Below, piece after piece: positions 36,801 through 44,214 of a stretch of DNA of 64,000 bases. Origin of the DNA: Rivularia sp963920925 (GTDB lineage Bacteria; Cyanobacteriota; Cyanobacteriia; Cyanobacteriales; Nostocaceae); the NCBI RefSeq assembly GCF_963920925.1, contig NZ_CAWUDI010000009.1, positions 124,001 to 188,000 on the forward strand. Reading direction: 5' to 3'. The stretch's first letter is position 1. Every line of letters starts with the position of its first letter. The notes under the pieces are model-generated. The model ran no database searches. It saw nothing but the letters and a program-made list of their open reading frames with translations, and was not told the origin of the DNA. The translations under genes were made by a program, and so were the position numbers.

Positions 36801-38205
36801 AATATATGGTTGGACGAAAGAAGAATTAATTGGAAAGACAGCTAACGAGCTTTTGTATCAAGAAATTTCATCAGAATTAGAAAAAGCCCACCGCAAAGTT
36901 GTTGCAACTGGCTCGTGGCAGGGAGAATTAAATAAAGTTACTGCATCTGGTAAAAATATTATCGTTGCTAGCCGCTGGACGCTAGTTCGTGACGAAGCGG
37001 GGAACCCCGAATCAATCCTCACTGTGGACACCGACATCACCGAGAAAAAGCAACTGGAAAACCAGTTTCTCCGCACTCAACGCTTAGAAAGTCTGGGAAC
37101 TTTGGCAAGCGGTATCGTCCACGATTTGAATAATATGCTCACACCGATTTTGGCGATCGCCCAACTGTTACCGTTAAAGTTGAAATCTCAAGAGTCAGAT
37201 TGCAGCGAAATGCTTACCATGTTAGAAAATAGTGCCAAACGCGGTGCCGACATGGTTAAGCAAATCCTGACATTTGCTCGCGGTAATCAAGGTAAGCGCA
37301 CGGTAATGCAAGTCAAACATTTATTGAAAGATATTGAGCATTTTGCCAAAGGAACATTTCCCAAATCAATTGCAATTCAAAGGAATCTACCGCAAGACTT
37401 ATTGACAATTTCCGCAGATCCCACGCAAATGCATCAAGTATTGATGAACTTGGTTGTCAATGCTCGCGATGCCATGCCCAATGGTGGAACTATAACCATT
37501 GCCGCACAAAATCTATATGTCGATGAAAGCTACGCCAAAATGAACATTGAGTCAAAAATTGGCAACTACGTTGTAGTCACAATAGCCGATACCGGAACGG
37601 GTATTCCCCCAGAAGTAATTGAGCGGGTTTTTGACCCCTTCTTCACCACCAAAGAAGTAGGTAAAGGAACGGGATTGGGTTTATCAACTGTCATCGGTAT
37701 CGTTAAAAACCACGGTGGTTTTATTGAAGTAAGCAGCCAATTGGGAAAAGGTAGTCAATTCAAAGTATATTTACCCAGCACTCAGCAAAGGAGAATCGAA
37801 GCAGCACAAGAAAATGTAGCGCAAATAGGAAACTCAGAATTAATTCTAGTAGTAGATGACGAACCAGTAATTTGTGAAATTCTCAAAACTACCTTAGAAA
37901 GTCAAAACTTTGAGGTATTTATTGCTGAAAATGGCATCGAAGCGATTGCAACCTACGTACAGAATAAAAAGAAAATTAGACTCGTGTTGATAGACATGAT
38001 GATGCCAGAAATGGACGGAGCAACAGCTATAAGTACATTACAGCAGCTAAACCCACAACTCCAAATTATTGCCATGAGTGGATTGGCATCAACAGAAGCT
38101 TTAGCTCAAGCAGCAGGTAATGGAATTCAAGGGTTTTTAGCTAAACCATTTACTAAGTCAGACTTGTTGAATACCATAAATGGCGTGTTACAGAATCAGG
38201 AGTAA
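33853..38205 (+). CDS. CBS-PAS hybrid sensor histidine kinase with C-terminal receiver
   Basis: 1450 residues, soluble. A CBS pair (1-155, KIAEVMTRQVVTL, MRQHKISHLPILDEQ) is followed by about seven PAS domains (roughly 178-1075, with PAC-like DITERK endings), a dimerisation/phosphoacceptor domain (His near 1089 in GIVHDLNNMLTPIL), HATPase (about 1190-1310, DTGTGIPPEV, GKGTGLGLST) and a receiver (about 1325-1450, LVLIDMMMPEMDG). CBS pairs usually sense adenine nucleotides; PAS sensors can bind flavin, haem or other cofactors. Paralogue of 44215-47508. No direct-repeat promoter was found in its upstream 320 bases. No frameshift. Confidence 0.87.
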   Translation: MQSNADTINLLALDKAINTNPTIVRPETLVIDAIALMTFQAQNGVSHSKISNISTTITTNHQQRDCLLIVEDFHIQGILTASDIVRLILSRNNLTQTKIAEVMTRQVVTLKQSQNHDIFTALQLMRQHKISHLPILDEQEEIIGIVSQDSLLQALDLQALQHQIRANCSESHRQVSFETSFETNILNRVGDAVVGIDNEHRIIYLNQAAEQLYNINSKEFLGRNLEETYDFRWLNPEDEQAAYDALSATNGWQGENIHIKNNGEEIFVESSVSVLKDDTSGENIGFLAVIRNITKRKRAEIALQEKQQQLETIAANNPVGIYRFIYHADGSISMPYASEAYRQILGLNPIDMSAYPEDVLSTIHPDDRERWIQALITASQELHQSHYIEYRVTDVLGQVKWIADNFRCFEDKNGDLIVNGIDIDITARKRAVIALQTSEEKFRSLVEISSDWVWEVNEYGFFTFVSPKVFDILGYTPKEILGKTPFDLMPSEEQLRLSEVINSFVLEQQPFKNLQNINLHKDGHFVVVETSGVPVFDASGQFRGYRGIDRDITERFQVEDALRQSEERFRLLVTHVPVGIFQTDRQGQFLFVNPRWSEIAGISLEEASAEGWAKALHPEDKEQVFTRWYETAAQGQEFAMEYRFRTPAGKLSWVLGNAIPIRNQTGKITGYLGTVTDITERKQTEEQLRCTQTSLQEAQRIARMGNWSRNLTTNESWWSEGFYRIINLNPDDGMPDVENLINTIVHPEDRDRIYQMVMDCILRGIAYETEVRFLRSDGTVGYLFICGKVERDSQGNLCRYYGVAQDISELKQVELELRESKERYRSIVKSMHEGIVISQADGTIISCNYSAEKILGLSAEQIKGNTSLEPPLPTIHEDGSPFKPENYPAMITLHTGKPCLDTVMGVHKPNGKVTWILINSEPLFLPGQTIPYRVVTSFSDITRRKEAEDKIARQAQLLDITTDAILVKDLEETILYCNRSVEQIYGWTKEELIGKTANELLYQEISSELEKAHRKVVATGSWQGELNKVTASGKNIIVASRWTLVRDEAGNPESILTVDTDITEKKQLENQFLRTQRLESLGTLASGIVHDLNNMLTPILAIAQLLPLKLKSQESDCSEMLTMLENSAKRGADMVKQILTFARGNQGKRTVMQVKHLLKDIEHFAKGTFPKSIAIQRNLPQDLLTISADPTQMHQVLMNLVVNARDAMPNGGTITIAAQNLYVDESYAKMNIESKIGNYVVVTIADTGTGIPPEVIERVFDPFFTTKEVGKGTGLGLSTVIGIVKNHGGFIEVSSQLGKGSQFKVYLPSTQQRRIEAAQENVAQIGNSELILVVDDEPVICEILKTTLESQNFEVFIAENGIEAIATYVQNKKKIRLVLIDMMMPEMDGATAISTLQQLNPQLQIIAMSGLASTEALAQAAGNGIQGFLAKPFTKSDLLNTINGVLQNQE

Positions 38206-38208
38206 TTA

Positions 38209-38236
38209 AGGTCAAAGGTTAAAGGTTAAAATTCTC
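38209..38236 (+). repeat. Dispersed 28-bp repeat, copy 2
   Basis: Exact reverse complement of the segment at 30658-30686 over 28 bases; lies three bases after the kinase stop codon. Confidence 0.75.
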
Positions 38237-38258
38237 CTTGTTCCCTTGTCTCTCCCTC

Positions 38259-38449
38259 TCATTCAACCAAAGCATTTTCTAAGACTTTTTCGATACCATC
38301 GCAAAATATAAATTTGATGTTTTCGCGGTCTGCTTCTGGTATATCTACTAAATTTTGTTGATTAGCAGTAGGTAAAAGTACACGTTTGATATCAGTACGA
38401 TTAGCGTTGAGAGGATAACGAATAAAGAAACGGATGGCACTCTGAATAT
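38259..38449 (-). pseudogene. Lon-type protease C-terminal remnant
   Basis: The minus strand reads IRYPLNANRTDIKRVLLPTA, then NQQNLVDIPEADRENIKFIF and CDGIEKVLENALVE before a stop at 38259-38261. This is the very C-terminus of an S16/Lon-like (LonB-type) protease domain. It starts right after the stop of the methyltransferase gene with no ATPase or catalytic Ser/Lys part in the window. It is therefore a leftover tail produced by a deletion. Confidence 0.65.
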
Positions 38450-39556
38450 TTACACTTCTTGCAAAAGATGAGATGCAACGGGTGCGACCGAAGTTTTCAA
38501 TGCTACTGGTGCATCCTGACGTTGCAACACGAACCTCATCAGCATCAAATTACGGTCGTCAAACAACCGCCAAGCTTCAGCCAAATAGCACAAATACTTA
38601 TTATAAGTTTGAACCCCTACTAGTTGAATAGCTGTTTCCTTGTTGGCAACCAAACGGTCAAACCATGCTTTTAAGGTAGGACGGTAATCATGGACAGAAT
38701 GGTGTTTTACTCCAAGGTTTGTTTGTTCAAAAACGTCTAGATATTTCTTAAGGTTAGCCAGATCGATGCCCGGAAATATTGCCACTCCTCCTACAAGAAG
38801 ACGTGTAGGAATAACATCTCCTATCCGACAGAAGAAATGATGGATAAATTTTCCGTCAGGCTTTAAAGCTTGCGATAATTTTTTGGACAATGGTAGTAGT
38901 TCATCTTCCCGCACATGCTCAAAGCTTCCTATCGAGTAAATTTTATCAAATGATTCTGGTTCATATTCAGTGGTGATAAAATCTTTTAATTCAACATTAA
39001 AACCGTATTTTTGATCGATAAAATTCTTCTGCTCTGTAGACAATGTGTATCCATAAAGATGCTTTTTATCCTTGGTTTTCTCGTATATCTTTTTAAGCAT
39101 CGCTCCCCATCCACAACCAAGGTCTAAAATCTTTTCACCAGGTTTTGGGTCAATGAGGTTAAGTATATAGTTTGCTTTGTTTTCTTGAGCATCCTCGATA
39201 GTATCCGTGCTTTTTAAGAAATCAGCACAGCTATAAAACATATACTTTTTGTCCAAAAACAGTTCATAAAATTGATTAGACAAATCGTAATGCTGTGATA
39301 TAGCGTTGGCATGGTCTCGAAATCGCAGAGAGGATAAATTACAAAGAAGTCGCCTCATGAGAGCCGGAGGATAGTTATCAAGAAACCATTCCCATAAAAT
39401 GCTTTCAGACTTAGTAAATCTATTCCATGTTTCTTGAGGGTCTAGAATTTGTGTACTTCTTGCCCAGTATAAAAATCTGGCATAACTTAGACCAAAAAAA
39501 ATCATTTCAGGGGCAAATAAAACAAACCTTTTTATTTCCGATAAGCTTCTCATCAT
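38450..39556 (-). CDS. Cyclopropane-fatty-acid-synthase-type SAM methyltransferase
   Basis: 368 residues. SAM-binding motif I ILDLGCGWGAM (about residues 142-152), then YSIGSFEHVREDELLPLSKK and KPDGKFIHHFFCRIG, as in CFA synthase and mycolic-acid-type methyltransferases. The N-terminal region contains the family element AISQHYDLSNQFYELFLD. These enzymes methylate unsaturated acyl chains in membrane phospholipids, often under stress. A regulon promoter with a slightly altered second half-site lies about 76 bases upstream. ATG 39556 or the next codon ATG 39553 may be used. It ends exactly where a lon remnant begins. Confidence 0.82.
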   Translation of the reverse strand: MMRSLSEIKRFVLFAPEMIFFGLSYARFLYWARSTQILDPQETWNRFTKSESILWEWFLDNYPPALMRRLLCNLSSLRFRDHANAISQHYDLSNQFYELFLDKKYMFYSCADFLKSTDTIEDAQENKANYILNLIDPKPGEKILDLGCGWGAMLKKIYEKTKDKKHLYGYTLSTEQKNFIDQKYGFNVELKDFITTEYEPESFDKIYSIGSFEHVREDELLPLSKKLSQALKPDGKFIHHFFCRIGDVIPTRLLVGGVAIFPGIDLANLKKYLDVFEQTNLGVKHHSVHDYRPTLKAWFDRLVANKETAIQLVGVQTYNKYLCYLAEAWRLFDDRNLMLMRFVLQRQDAPVALKTSVAPVASHLLQEV

Positions 39557-39631
39557 ATTCTCTTTTTAAAATGTATGGGACTTCGATCGAATAGGGATTA
39601 TACAGAGTAACACTCTGTACTTTCGCAATTA

Positions 39632-39665
39632 ATTTAAGCAATAGATTGTGAGAAACTTGTGAAGG
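39632..39665 (-). promoter_or_regulatory. Direct-repeat promoter, CFA-type methyltransferase
   Basis: Minus-strand half-sites CCTTCA (39660-39665) and TTCTCA (39649-39654). The -10 is TTAAAT at the standard spacing, or TAAATT one base further on. Confidence 0.6.
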
Positions 39666-39890
39666 TCATACTGTATTTTGCTAAATTTTTGTAAACATTC
39701 AGCCCGATAATCTGATTGATTTAAGAATTAGTAAGCAAGCATTAGACTGCGATCGTGTTTAGCGTAAATGTACAGCGCCAGGAATTCTCAATCCGGTAAA
39801 GAATTTTAATTAAGCAGCAATATATGTGAAACGGCTGAGTATTTTATTTTTTGGATCTTGTTTAAACTGTTTACGGTTGATGAAAATCAT

Positions 39891-39924
39891 TCCTCACAAC
39901 TTCCTCAAATTATTTCTCTATAAA
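39891..39924 (+). promoter_or_regulatory. Direct-repeat promoter without a downstream sense gene
   Basis: Perfect half-sites TCCTCA at 39891-39896 and 39902-39907 and TATAAA at 39919-39924. It points rightward at the convergent 3' end of the CDF gene (stop at 40011), so its transcript would be a short RNA or antisense to that gene. Confidence 0.62.
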
Positions 39925-40010
39925 TAAAAATAGAAGAGTGAATTGGATTTTAAAATCTAGAATCCACAATTCCCCATGCCCCATTCCCAATTTTTGGAGA
40001 ACGCAATGTA

Positions 40011-40916
40011 TTAGTTAAATTTCTTATCGCCAAAAGTAATACTATCTACTTTATAAGTAGGTGGCTCAACATGGATAACAACCCGCACGGGATGAAATTT
40101 TTCTTGTATACGGTGTTCAACCTCTTCGGTAATCCAATGTGCTTGTTCTACATCGAGAGCATCTACAATTAAATGCATTTCAACAAATACTTGATGTCCA
40201 ATAACACCTCGCGATGCAATATCGTGACAATTGACTACTCCGGGAACCGAAAGTGCTATTTTATGAATAATTTCTGGTGCTATTGCGATTTTATCTGCTA
40301 ACCAAGGTAAATTCTCTTTGACAATTGACCACCCGCTCCAAAATACCAACATAGCGACTGGTAAAGCCAAAACTATATCTAACCATTGATAACCAAACCA
40401 AACACCTATTAAACCCCCAATCACCGTAATAGTTATCCAAACATCGCTCATCGTATGTTTGGCATCAGCAATTAAAATCGCACTCATAATACGTTTGCCT
40501 ACAGCACGTTCAGTAAATGCTACAAAGATATTAATACCTAAAACAATTAGTAATATCCATAACTCAAGCTGTGAAACTTTGACTACTCCAGTACCCTGGA
40601 TAACTCTATCAATTACACCTTTGAGAATTTCAAAGCAAGCTATACCTAAAAAAGCTGCGATACCTAATGCTCCTAAAGCTTCAAACTTTTGATGTCCATA
40701 AGGATATTCTCTATCAGGCAAGGGGGAAGAAAATCTGTTAGCAACTAATCCTAAAATGTTGTTGGCACTATCTGTTACACTATGGAGTGCATCAGCAGTT
40801 AAACTTAAAGAACCAGTTGATACTCCTACAAAAATTTTTAACCCCATAACTAACAAATTGAATAACAAAGTAATAGTTAAAACTTTTTGAACTGTGAGAC
40901 GATTATCGAGATTCAT
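40011..40916 (-). CDS. Cation diffusion facilitator (CDF) transporter
   Basis: 301 residues, six hydrophobic segments in the first 210 and a soluble C-terminal domain. Metal-site motifs are present as ADALHSVTDSANN in helix 2 (D-x3-H-x3-D type) and ADAKHTMSDVW in helix 5. The cytoplasmic domain shows VVNCHDIASR and QVFVEMHLIVD, then a metal-binding HVEPP. CDF proteins export Zn2+, Fe2+, Co2+ or Mn2+ by proton antiport. Cation cannot be decided here; iron or manganese is possible given the surroundings. No regulon box is recognisable in its immediate upstream 190 bases. Confidence 0.85.
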   Translation of the reverse strand: MNLDNRLTVQKVLTITLLFNLLVMGLKIFVGVSTGSLSLTADALHSVTDSANNILGLVANRFSSPLPDREYPYGHQKFEALGALGIAAFLGIACFEILKGVIDRVIQGTGVVKVSQLELWILLIVLGINIFVAFTERAVGKRIMSAILIADAKHTMSDVWITITVIGGLIGVWFGYQWLDIVLALPVAMLVFWSGWSIVKENLPWLADKIAIAPEIIHKIALSVPGVVNCHDIASRGVIGHQVFVEMHLIVDALDVEQAHWITEEVEHRIQEKFHPVRVVIHVEPPTYKVDSITFGDKKFN

Positions 40917-41105
40917 GGAGCAACCCTGTTTATTATCTTGGTTTCCTTCTTAAGCGATACCAAGACTTTTAATTCTTGTAGAATATCCTTTGTAGCCTGG
41001 GGCATATTGCCAGGTTTCTACATTTTGTGAAATTGTGACATCATATTTTAATTGAGCAACGCCGCGATTTATATTTGCATTGACAATTCGATAAAATGTT
41101 GTAAA

Positions 41106-41588
41106 TCAAAGTTTATATCCAATCTGACGTAGAAAATCTTTACGTTCTATCATATCTTGAGATGATTCTACACCCTTCGGCGCAAATCCATCAATAATAC
41201 CGATAATCCCTCTCCCTTGCTCGGTTTCTGCCACAATTACCTCTACTGGATTGGCAGTAGCACAGTAAATCGTGCAAACTTCAGGAACTTGTCTAATAGT
41301 ATTAAGAAAGTTCATTGGATAAGCATTTTTCAACAAGATAATAAAGCAGTGTCCTGCCCCTACCTCTAAAGCATTTTTCTGAGCTACTGCTTGTAAATAT
41401 TCATTATTTCCTGAATGTCGAACCAAGCAATCTCCCGATGCTTCGCAAAAAGCTAATCCAAACTTGACTTGTGTGGAATTTGCAATCATTACTTCATGTA
41501 AGTCTTCAACAGTTTTGATGAAATGACTTTGACCAATGATAATATTACAATCTTCAGGAATTTCTACTGAAACTATTTTGATATGCAT
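41106..41588 (-). CDS. Adenosine-specific kinase family protein (PF04008-like)
   Basis: 160 residues covering the whole family: SVEIPEDCNIIIGQSHFIKT, KFGLAFCEASGDCLVRHSGN, GHCFIILLKNAYPMN, ETEQGRGIIGIIDGFAPKGVE. The family was first described from an archaeal protein that binds adenosine/AMP; biological function in cyanobacteria is unknown. A degenerate direct-repeat promoter sits about 66 bases upstream. The gene has no frameshift. It reads in the same direction as the CDF gene with a 189-base gap. Confidence 0.8.
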   Translation of the reverse strand: MHIKIVSVEIPEDCNIIIGQSHFIKTVEDLHEVMIANSTQVKFGLAFCEASGDCLVRHSGNNEYLQAVAQKNALEVGAGHCFIILLKNAYPMNFLNTIRQVPEVCTIYCATANPVEVIVAETEQGRGIIGIIDGFAPKGVESSQDMIERKDFLRQIGYKL

Positions 41589-41653
41589 AATTTTTATAAC
41601 CTAAGCAAATAACAATTTTAAATTCTTATTTGTAGTAACATAATCTTGTTTTT

Positions 41654-41687
41654 ATATTAAATAAAGAATATGGGGAAATCGTGAAGG
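41654..41687 (-). promoter_or_regulatory. Degenerate direct-repeat promoter, adenosine-specific kinase
   Basis: Minus-strand half-sites CCTTCA (41682-41687) and TCCCCA (41671-41676), with a good TAATAT at 41654-41659 at the standard spacing. Weaker half-sites but correct geometry. Confidence 0.5.
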
Positions 41688-41713
41688 TGTTATCTTCCGA
41701 ATTAAATTATTTT

Positions 41714-41732
41714 TCCTCACAACTTCCTCAAA
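41714..41732 (+). promoter_or_regulatory. Direct-repeat box before the IS/atpA debris
   Basis: Perfect half-sites TCCTCA at 41714-41719 and 41725-41730. Unlike the other 18 copies, no TAnnnT is present 11 bases downstream; TAATAA occurs five bases closer. A good ribosome site (aaggag) and ATG follow at 41769, opening a 17-codon frame MAVLDQTSFGKVVSF that stops at the IS fragment: the 5' end of a lost gene. Confidence 0.5.
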
Positions 41733-41802
41733 TTTGTAATAAAAACTTTTAAAAAGGAGTGAATATACATGGCTGTGCTAGATCAAACCAGCTTCGGTAA
41801 AG

Positions 41803-41964
41803 TTGTTTCATTCCTAAACTAACAAGGTACATTTCTAGTATCTTTAGAAATCCCTGATAATCTTCATAAGTCCTATCGTTTATAATAGGAATTACGCCAT
41901 TTTTAATTTTTTTACCATTTTTGCCAACTGTGTAAATAGTTAAAAGCTTTGGCTCAACCCATTT
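41803..41964 (-). mobile_element. ISKra4-like transposase fragment
   Basis: The minus strand encodes KWVEPKLLTIYTVGKNGKKI followed by NGVIPIINDRTYEDYQGFLK and ILEMYLVSLG, which resembles the catalytic-core part of cyanobacterial ISKra4-type transposases (WREPKLLTIY and ILxMxLVSLG blocks). Only about 54 residues remain. AtpA homology starts immediately to the right, so the fragment interrupts atpA. Confidence 0.45.
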
Positions 41965-42553
41965 AAGTAATGAATATGGGGGTGGTTCCTTAACAGCATT
42001 ACCTATAGTAGAAACACAAGCGCAGAATATTTCGGCATACATTCCTACAAACTTGATTTCGATTACAGACGGGCAAATATATCTGTCTCCAGACTTATTT
42101 CAAAAAGCTGTTTTCCCCGCTATAGATGTAGGTAAGTCTATTTCACGAGTAGGCGGTAAAATTCAATTAAACGCTTACCGTGCTGTTGCTGGAGATTTAC
42201 GACTGTCTTACTCTCAATTCCAAGAAGTAGAAGTTTTCGCCCGTTTTGGTACGCAACTTGACGAACAAACTACAAAGACTTTGATTAGAGGACGAAGAGT
42301 GCGGGAAATACTCAAACAACCCCAATCTCAACCCCTGCAAGCAGCCGAACAAATAGCAGTGCTTTTGGCGGTAACTAGTGGTCTTTTTGACTCAGTGCCT
42401 TTAGAAGAAATTGATCGGGTTAGTACAATACTGTGTGGAGTGATGAGGAGAGAATTACCATCTGTTTGTAAAAGTATTGAAACGGGTGATAAATTAACCG
42501 ACGAAGAATATCAAGCAATTTTGAAAATAGCTAGTCAAATCATCAAGGAGTAA
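41965..42553 (+). pseudogene. ATP synthase alpha-subunit C-terminal remnant (N-ATPase-like)
   Basis: The plus strand reads LSNEYGGGSLTALPIVETQA, NISAYIPTNLISITDGQIYL, then SPDLFQKAVFPAIDVGKSIS and on to a natural stop at 42553. This is the AtpA catalytic-end and C-terminal helical domain; FARFGTQLDEQTTKTLIRGRR and AAEQIAVLLAVTSGLF fit the alternative N-type (Na+-translocating) F-ATPase better than the housekeeping enzyme. The nucleotide-binding half is missing and replaced by an IS fragment. An in-frame ATG at 42053 is not a true start. No other atp gene is nearby. Confidence 0.75.
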
Positions 42554-42561
42554 CATTTGCC

Positions 42562-42819
42562 ATGCATCTTCCTGTAATAAAAAATCTTCCTTTCTTAAAT
42601 AATATTCCTTTTTTAAATCAAAATATACCGTACTGGATAAAAATTAGAACGGCTCAACCCAAGTGTATTTATTACTTCGGTCCTTTTAATAATTCTCAAG
42701 AAGCTAAACTTAATCAGAATGGTTATGTCGAAGATTTAATTGAAGAACAAGCTTCGGGAATATATGTTGAAATTAAGAAATGTAAACCGAAAAATTTGAC
42801 TGTGTATGAAGAAGATTAA
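42562..42819 (+). CDS. DUF1816 small cyanobacterial protein
   Basis: 85 residues. YWIKIRTAQPKCIYYFGPFN, the KLNQNGYVEDLIEEQASGI stretch and IYVEIKKCKP match the DUF1816 family, found almost only in cyanobacteria and linked in some species with phycobilisome or stress genes; its function is not established. The N-terminal 20 residues are repetitive (LPFLNNIPFLNQNIPY). It begins nine bases after the atpA remnant and is followed by a strong inverted repeat at 42845. The DUF1816 part is complete and looks intact. Confidence 0.72.
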   Translation: MHLPVIKNLPFLNNIPFLNQNIPYWIKIRTAQPKCIYYFGPFNNSQEAKLNQNGYVEDLIEEQASGIYVEIKKCKPKNLTVYEED

Positions 42820-42844
42820 TTTGGCAACGGTTAACAATGATGTA

Positions 42845-42867
42845 GAGACGTAGCATTGCTACGTCTC
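42845..42867. repeat. Palindromic repeat after DUF1816 (possible terminator)
   Basis: GAGACGTAGCA and its exact reverse complement separated by one T: a compact 23-base palindrome of a kind dispersed in cyanobacterial genomes. No T-run follows, so terminator function is uncertain. Confidence 0.65.
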
Positions 42868-42961
42868 CAACAGAATGCTTTAATAATCGATAAACTAGGC
42901 TATATAAGCAGCTAATTATAATAAAACAATCTCTTGACGGCAGTTATTTGTCTATATTTTT

Positions 42962-42995
42962 AGGGTAAAAAATAAACTTGAGGAACTTGTGAAGA
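42962..42995 (-). promoter_or_regulatory. Direct-repeat promoter without a downstream sense gene
   Basis: Minus-strand half-sites TCTTCA (42990-42995) and TCCTCA (42979-42984), with TACCCT at 42962-42967. It points left toward the 3' side of DUF1816, so the predicted product is antisense or non-coding. Confidence 0.55.
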
Positions 42996-43070
42996 TCATT
43001 TTATATATGTAAAAAATAATGCTTAATTGCTGGTGATTTCAAACGCTTACGGTTGGTCGTGCTATTACTT

Positions 43071-43181
43071 ATGTTTGGTATTGTCAAAAGTTACGGTGGA
43101 TTTATCAATGTATATAGTGACAAACAAGCAACTAGTTTCAAAGTCTACTTCAAAGCAAAGGAGAGGGTTAGGGCGAGGTAA
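43071..43181 (+). pseudogene. Histidine kinase HATPase C-terminal remnant
   Basis: FGIVKSYGGFINVYSDKQAT then SFKVYFKAKERVRAR* aligns with IGIIKSHGGFINVYSEIDEG and TKFQVYLPVV near the end of the HATPase domain in the intact kinase at 44215. Only this 36-codon piece is left, so a third paralogous kinase once lay here. Confidence 0.7.
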
Positions 43182-43263
43182 AAAATAAGTGCCAAGAATA
43201 TATCGCCTTTTTGTAGCCCCTAACCAGAGCAAACGTATACATTCTTTGCACTTATAAAAACGG

Positions 43264-43374
43264 AAGGAACTCGCAAAAGACTATACACAAGGAAGCTTCA
43301 GCTACTTAGCAAACAAGAAACCAGGATTTATTGCTCTTTTAACTCTGCCCTGTATGATGGCTAATAGAGAATAG
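43264..43374 (+). pseudogene. Short coding remnant of unknown family
   Basis: An open stretch KELAKDYTQGSFSYLANKKP then GFIALLTLPCMMANRE ends in TAG at 43372. It looks protein-like (possibly a prenyl/squalene-synthase type tail) but is too short to assign. Confidence 0.25.
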
Positions 43375-43502
43375 AATTGACATCACAAAATGAAACATAA
43401 TTCTATTAAATAGTATTCCTAAGAATAGTACTATGAGCTTAGTATTCGTAGGAGATAGCAGCTTTCCAAGAGCAAGATAAGTTTCTTAATTGTTACTAAT
43501 TA

Positions 43503-43536
43503 AAATTACTCCAACAATATGAGGAACTCGTGAGGA
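43503..43536 (-). promoter_or_regulatory. Direct-repeat promoter without a downstream sense gene
   Basis: Minus-strand half-sites TCCTCA at 43531-43536 and 43520-43525 and TAATTT at 43503-43508. Points left into the kinase remnant region. Confidence 0.62.
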
Positions 43537-43783
43537 AAATCGAAAATATTTTAAAAAGTGAATTTTTTTAACAAATAAGTAGATTGGCGTTGAAAATCGT
43601 AATTACTCCCAACGCGTTCTGTAATTACCTATATCTCTTGTCTTGAAAAGTTGTTCTCTGCGAAAGCCTCCGGCTTACATTGGGGAATGGGTAGAGGGGG
43701 AGATGGGGGATAGAAACAACAAGGGAGCAAGATGCTCCCACTACAAATAGTTTTATAACTCCTAACTCCTAACGATTCCCAAT

Positions 43784-43817
43784 TCTTCACAACTTCCTCA
43801 AATTAATTACTTACTAC
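43784..43817 (+). promoter_or_regulatory. Direct-repeat promoter upstream of CBS-PAS kinase 2
   Basis: Half-sites TCTTCA (43784-43789) and TCCTCA (43795-43800), -10-like TACTAC (43812-43817). It is about 400 bases before the kinase ATG, so a long leader would result if this is the promoter. Confidence 0.5.
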
Positions 43818-44214
43818 CTTTCCGCCAGAAGATTACCGAAAAAAACCTTACTAGACGCAGAGAGCGCAGAGAAAAGAGATAAAGAGAGATAGGTAATCTT
43901 AGAGCGGGATAGGAGTAGCTTAGAAATAGAAATAAAACAATCGCTTTGAAGCTAAGGCGGGTTTGATGAAAACAATACGATGCCCTAAATCACTAATTTT
44001 TTATTCGCATTTGCGCTATCTTTACAACTTTTGACGGGTTGTAGTCTTCTTCGGCATCATGAAAAATTATTTTTATCTTCTAATTTGACAAGCGTAAGTC
44101 CTGATTAAGTAAAGAAAATTTGAGACATCGATGGTTACACAAATCTTAAATATGTCCTATTGTAAAGATTAAAGACAAAAATGCCTTCTTGAAATTACCA
44201 CCCGCACTAGCACT

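Noticed and set aside
41749..42042. Complete 97-residue minus-strand gene
   Set aside because: Its first 26 codons are antisense to AtpA and the rest is a transposase fragment; treated as IS debris.
42053..42553. Independent 166-residue gene starting MISITDGQIY
   Set aside because: In-frame AtpA homology continues upstream of this ATG (GGGSLTALPIVETQ), so it is a gene tail and not a gene start.
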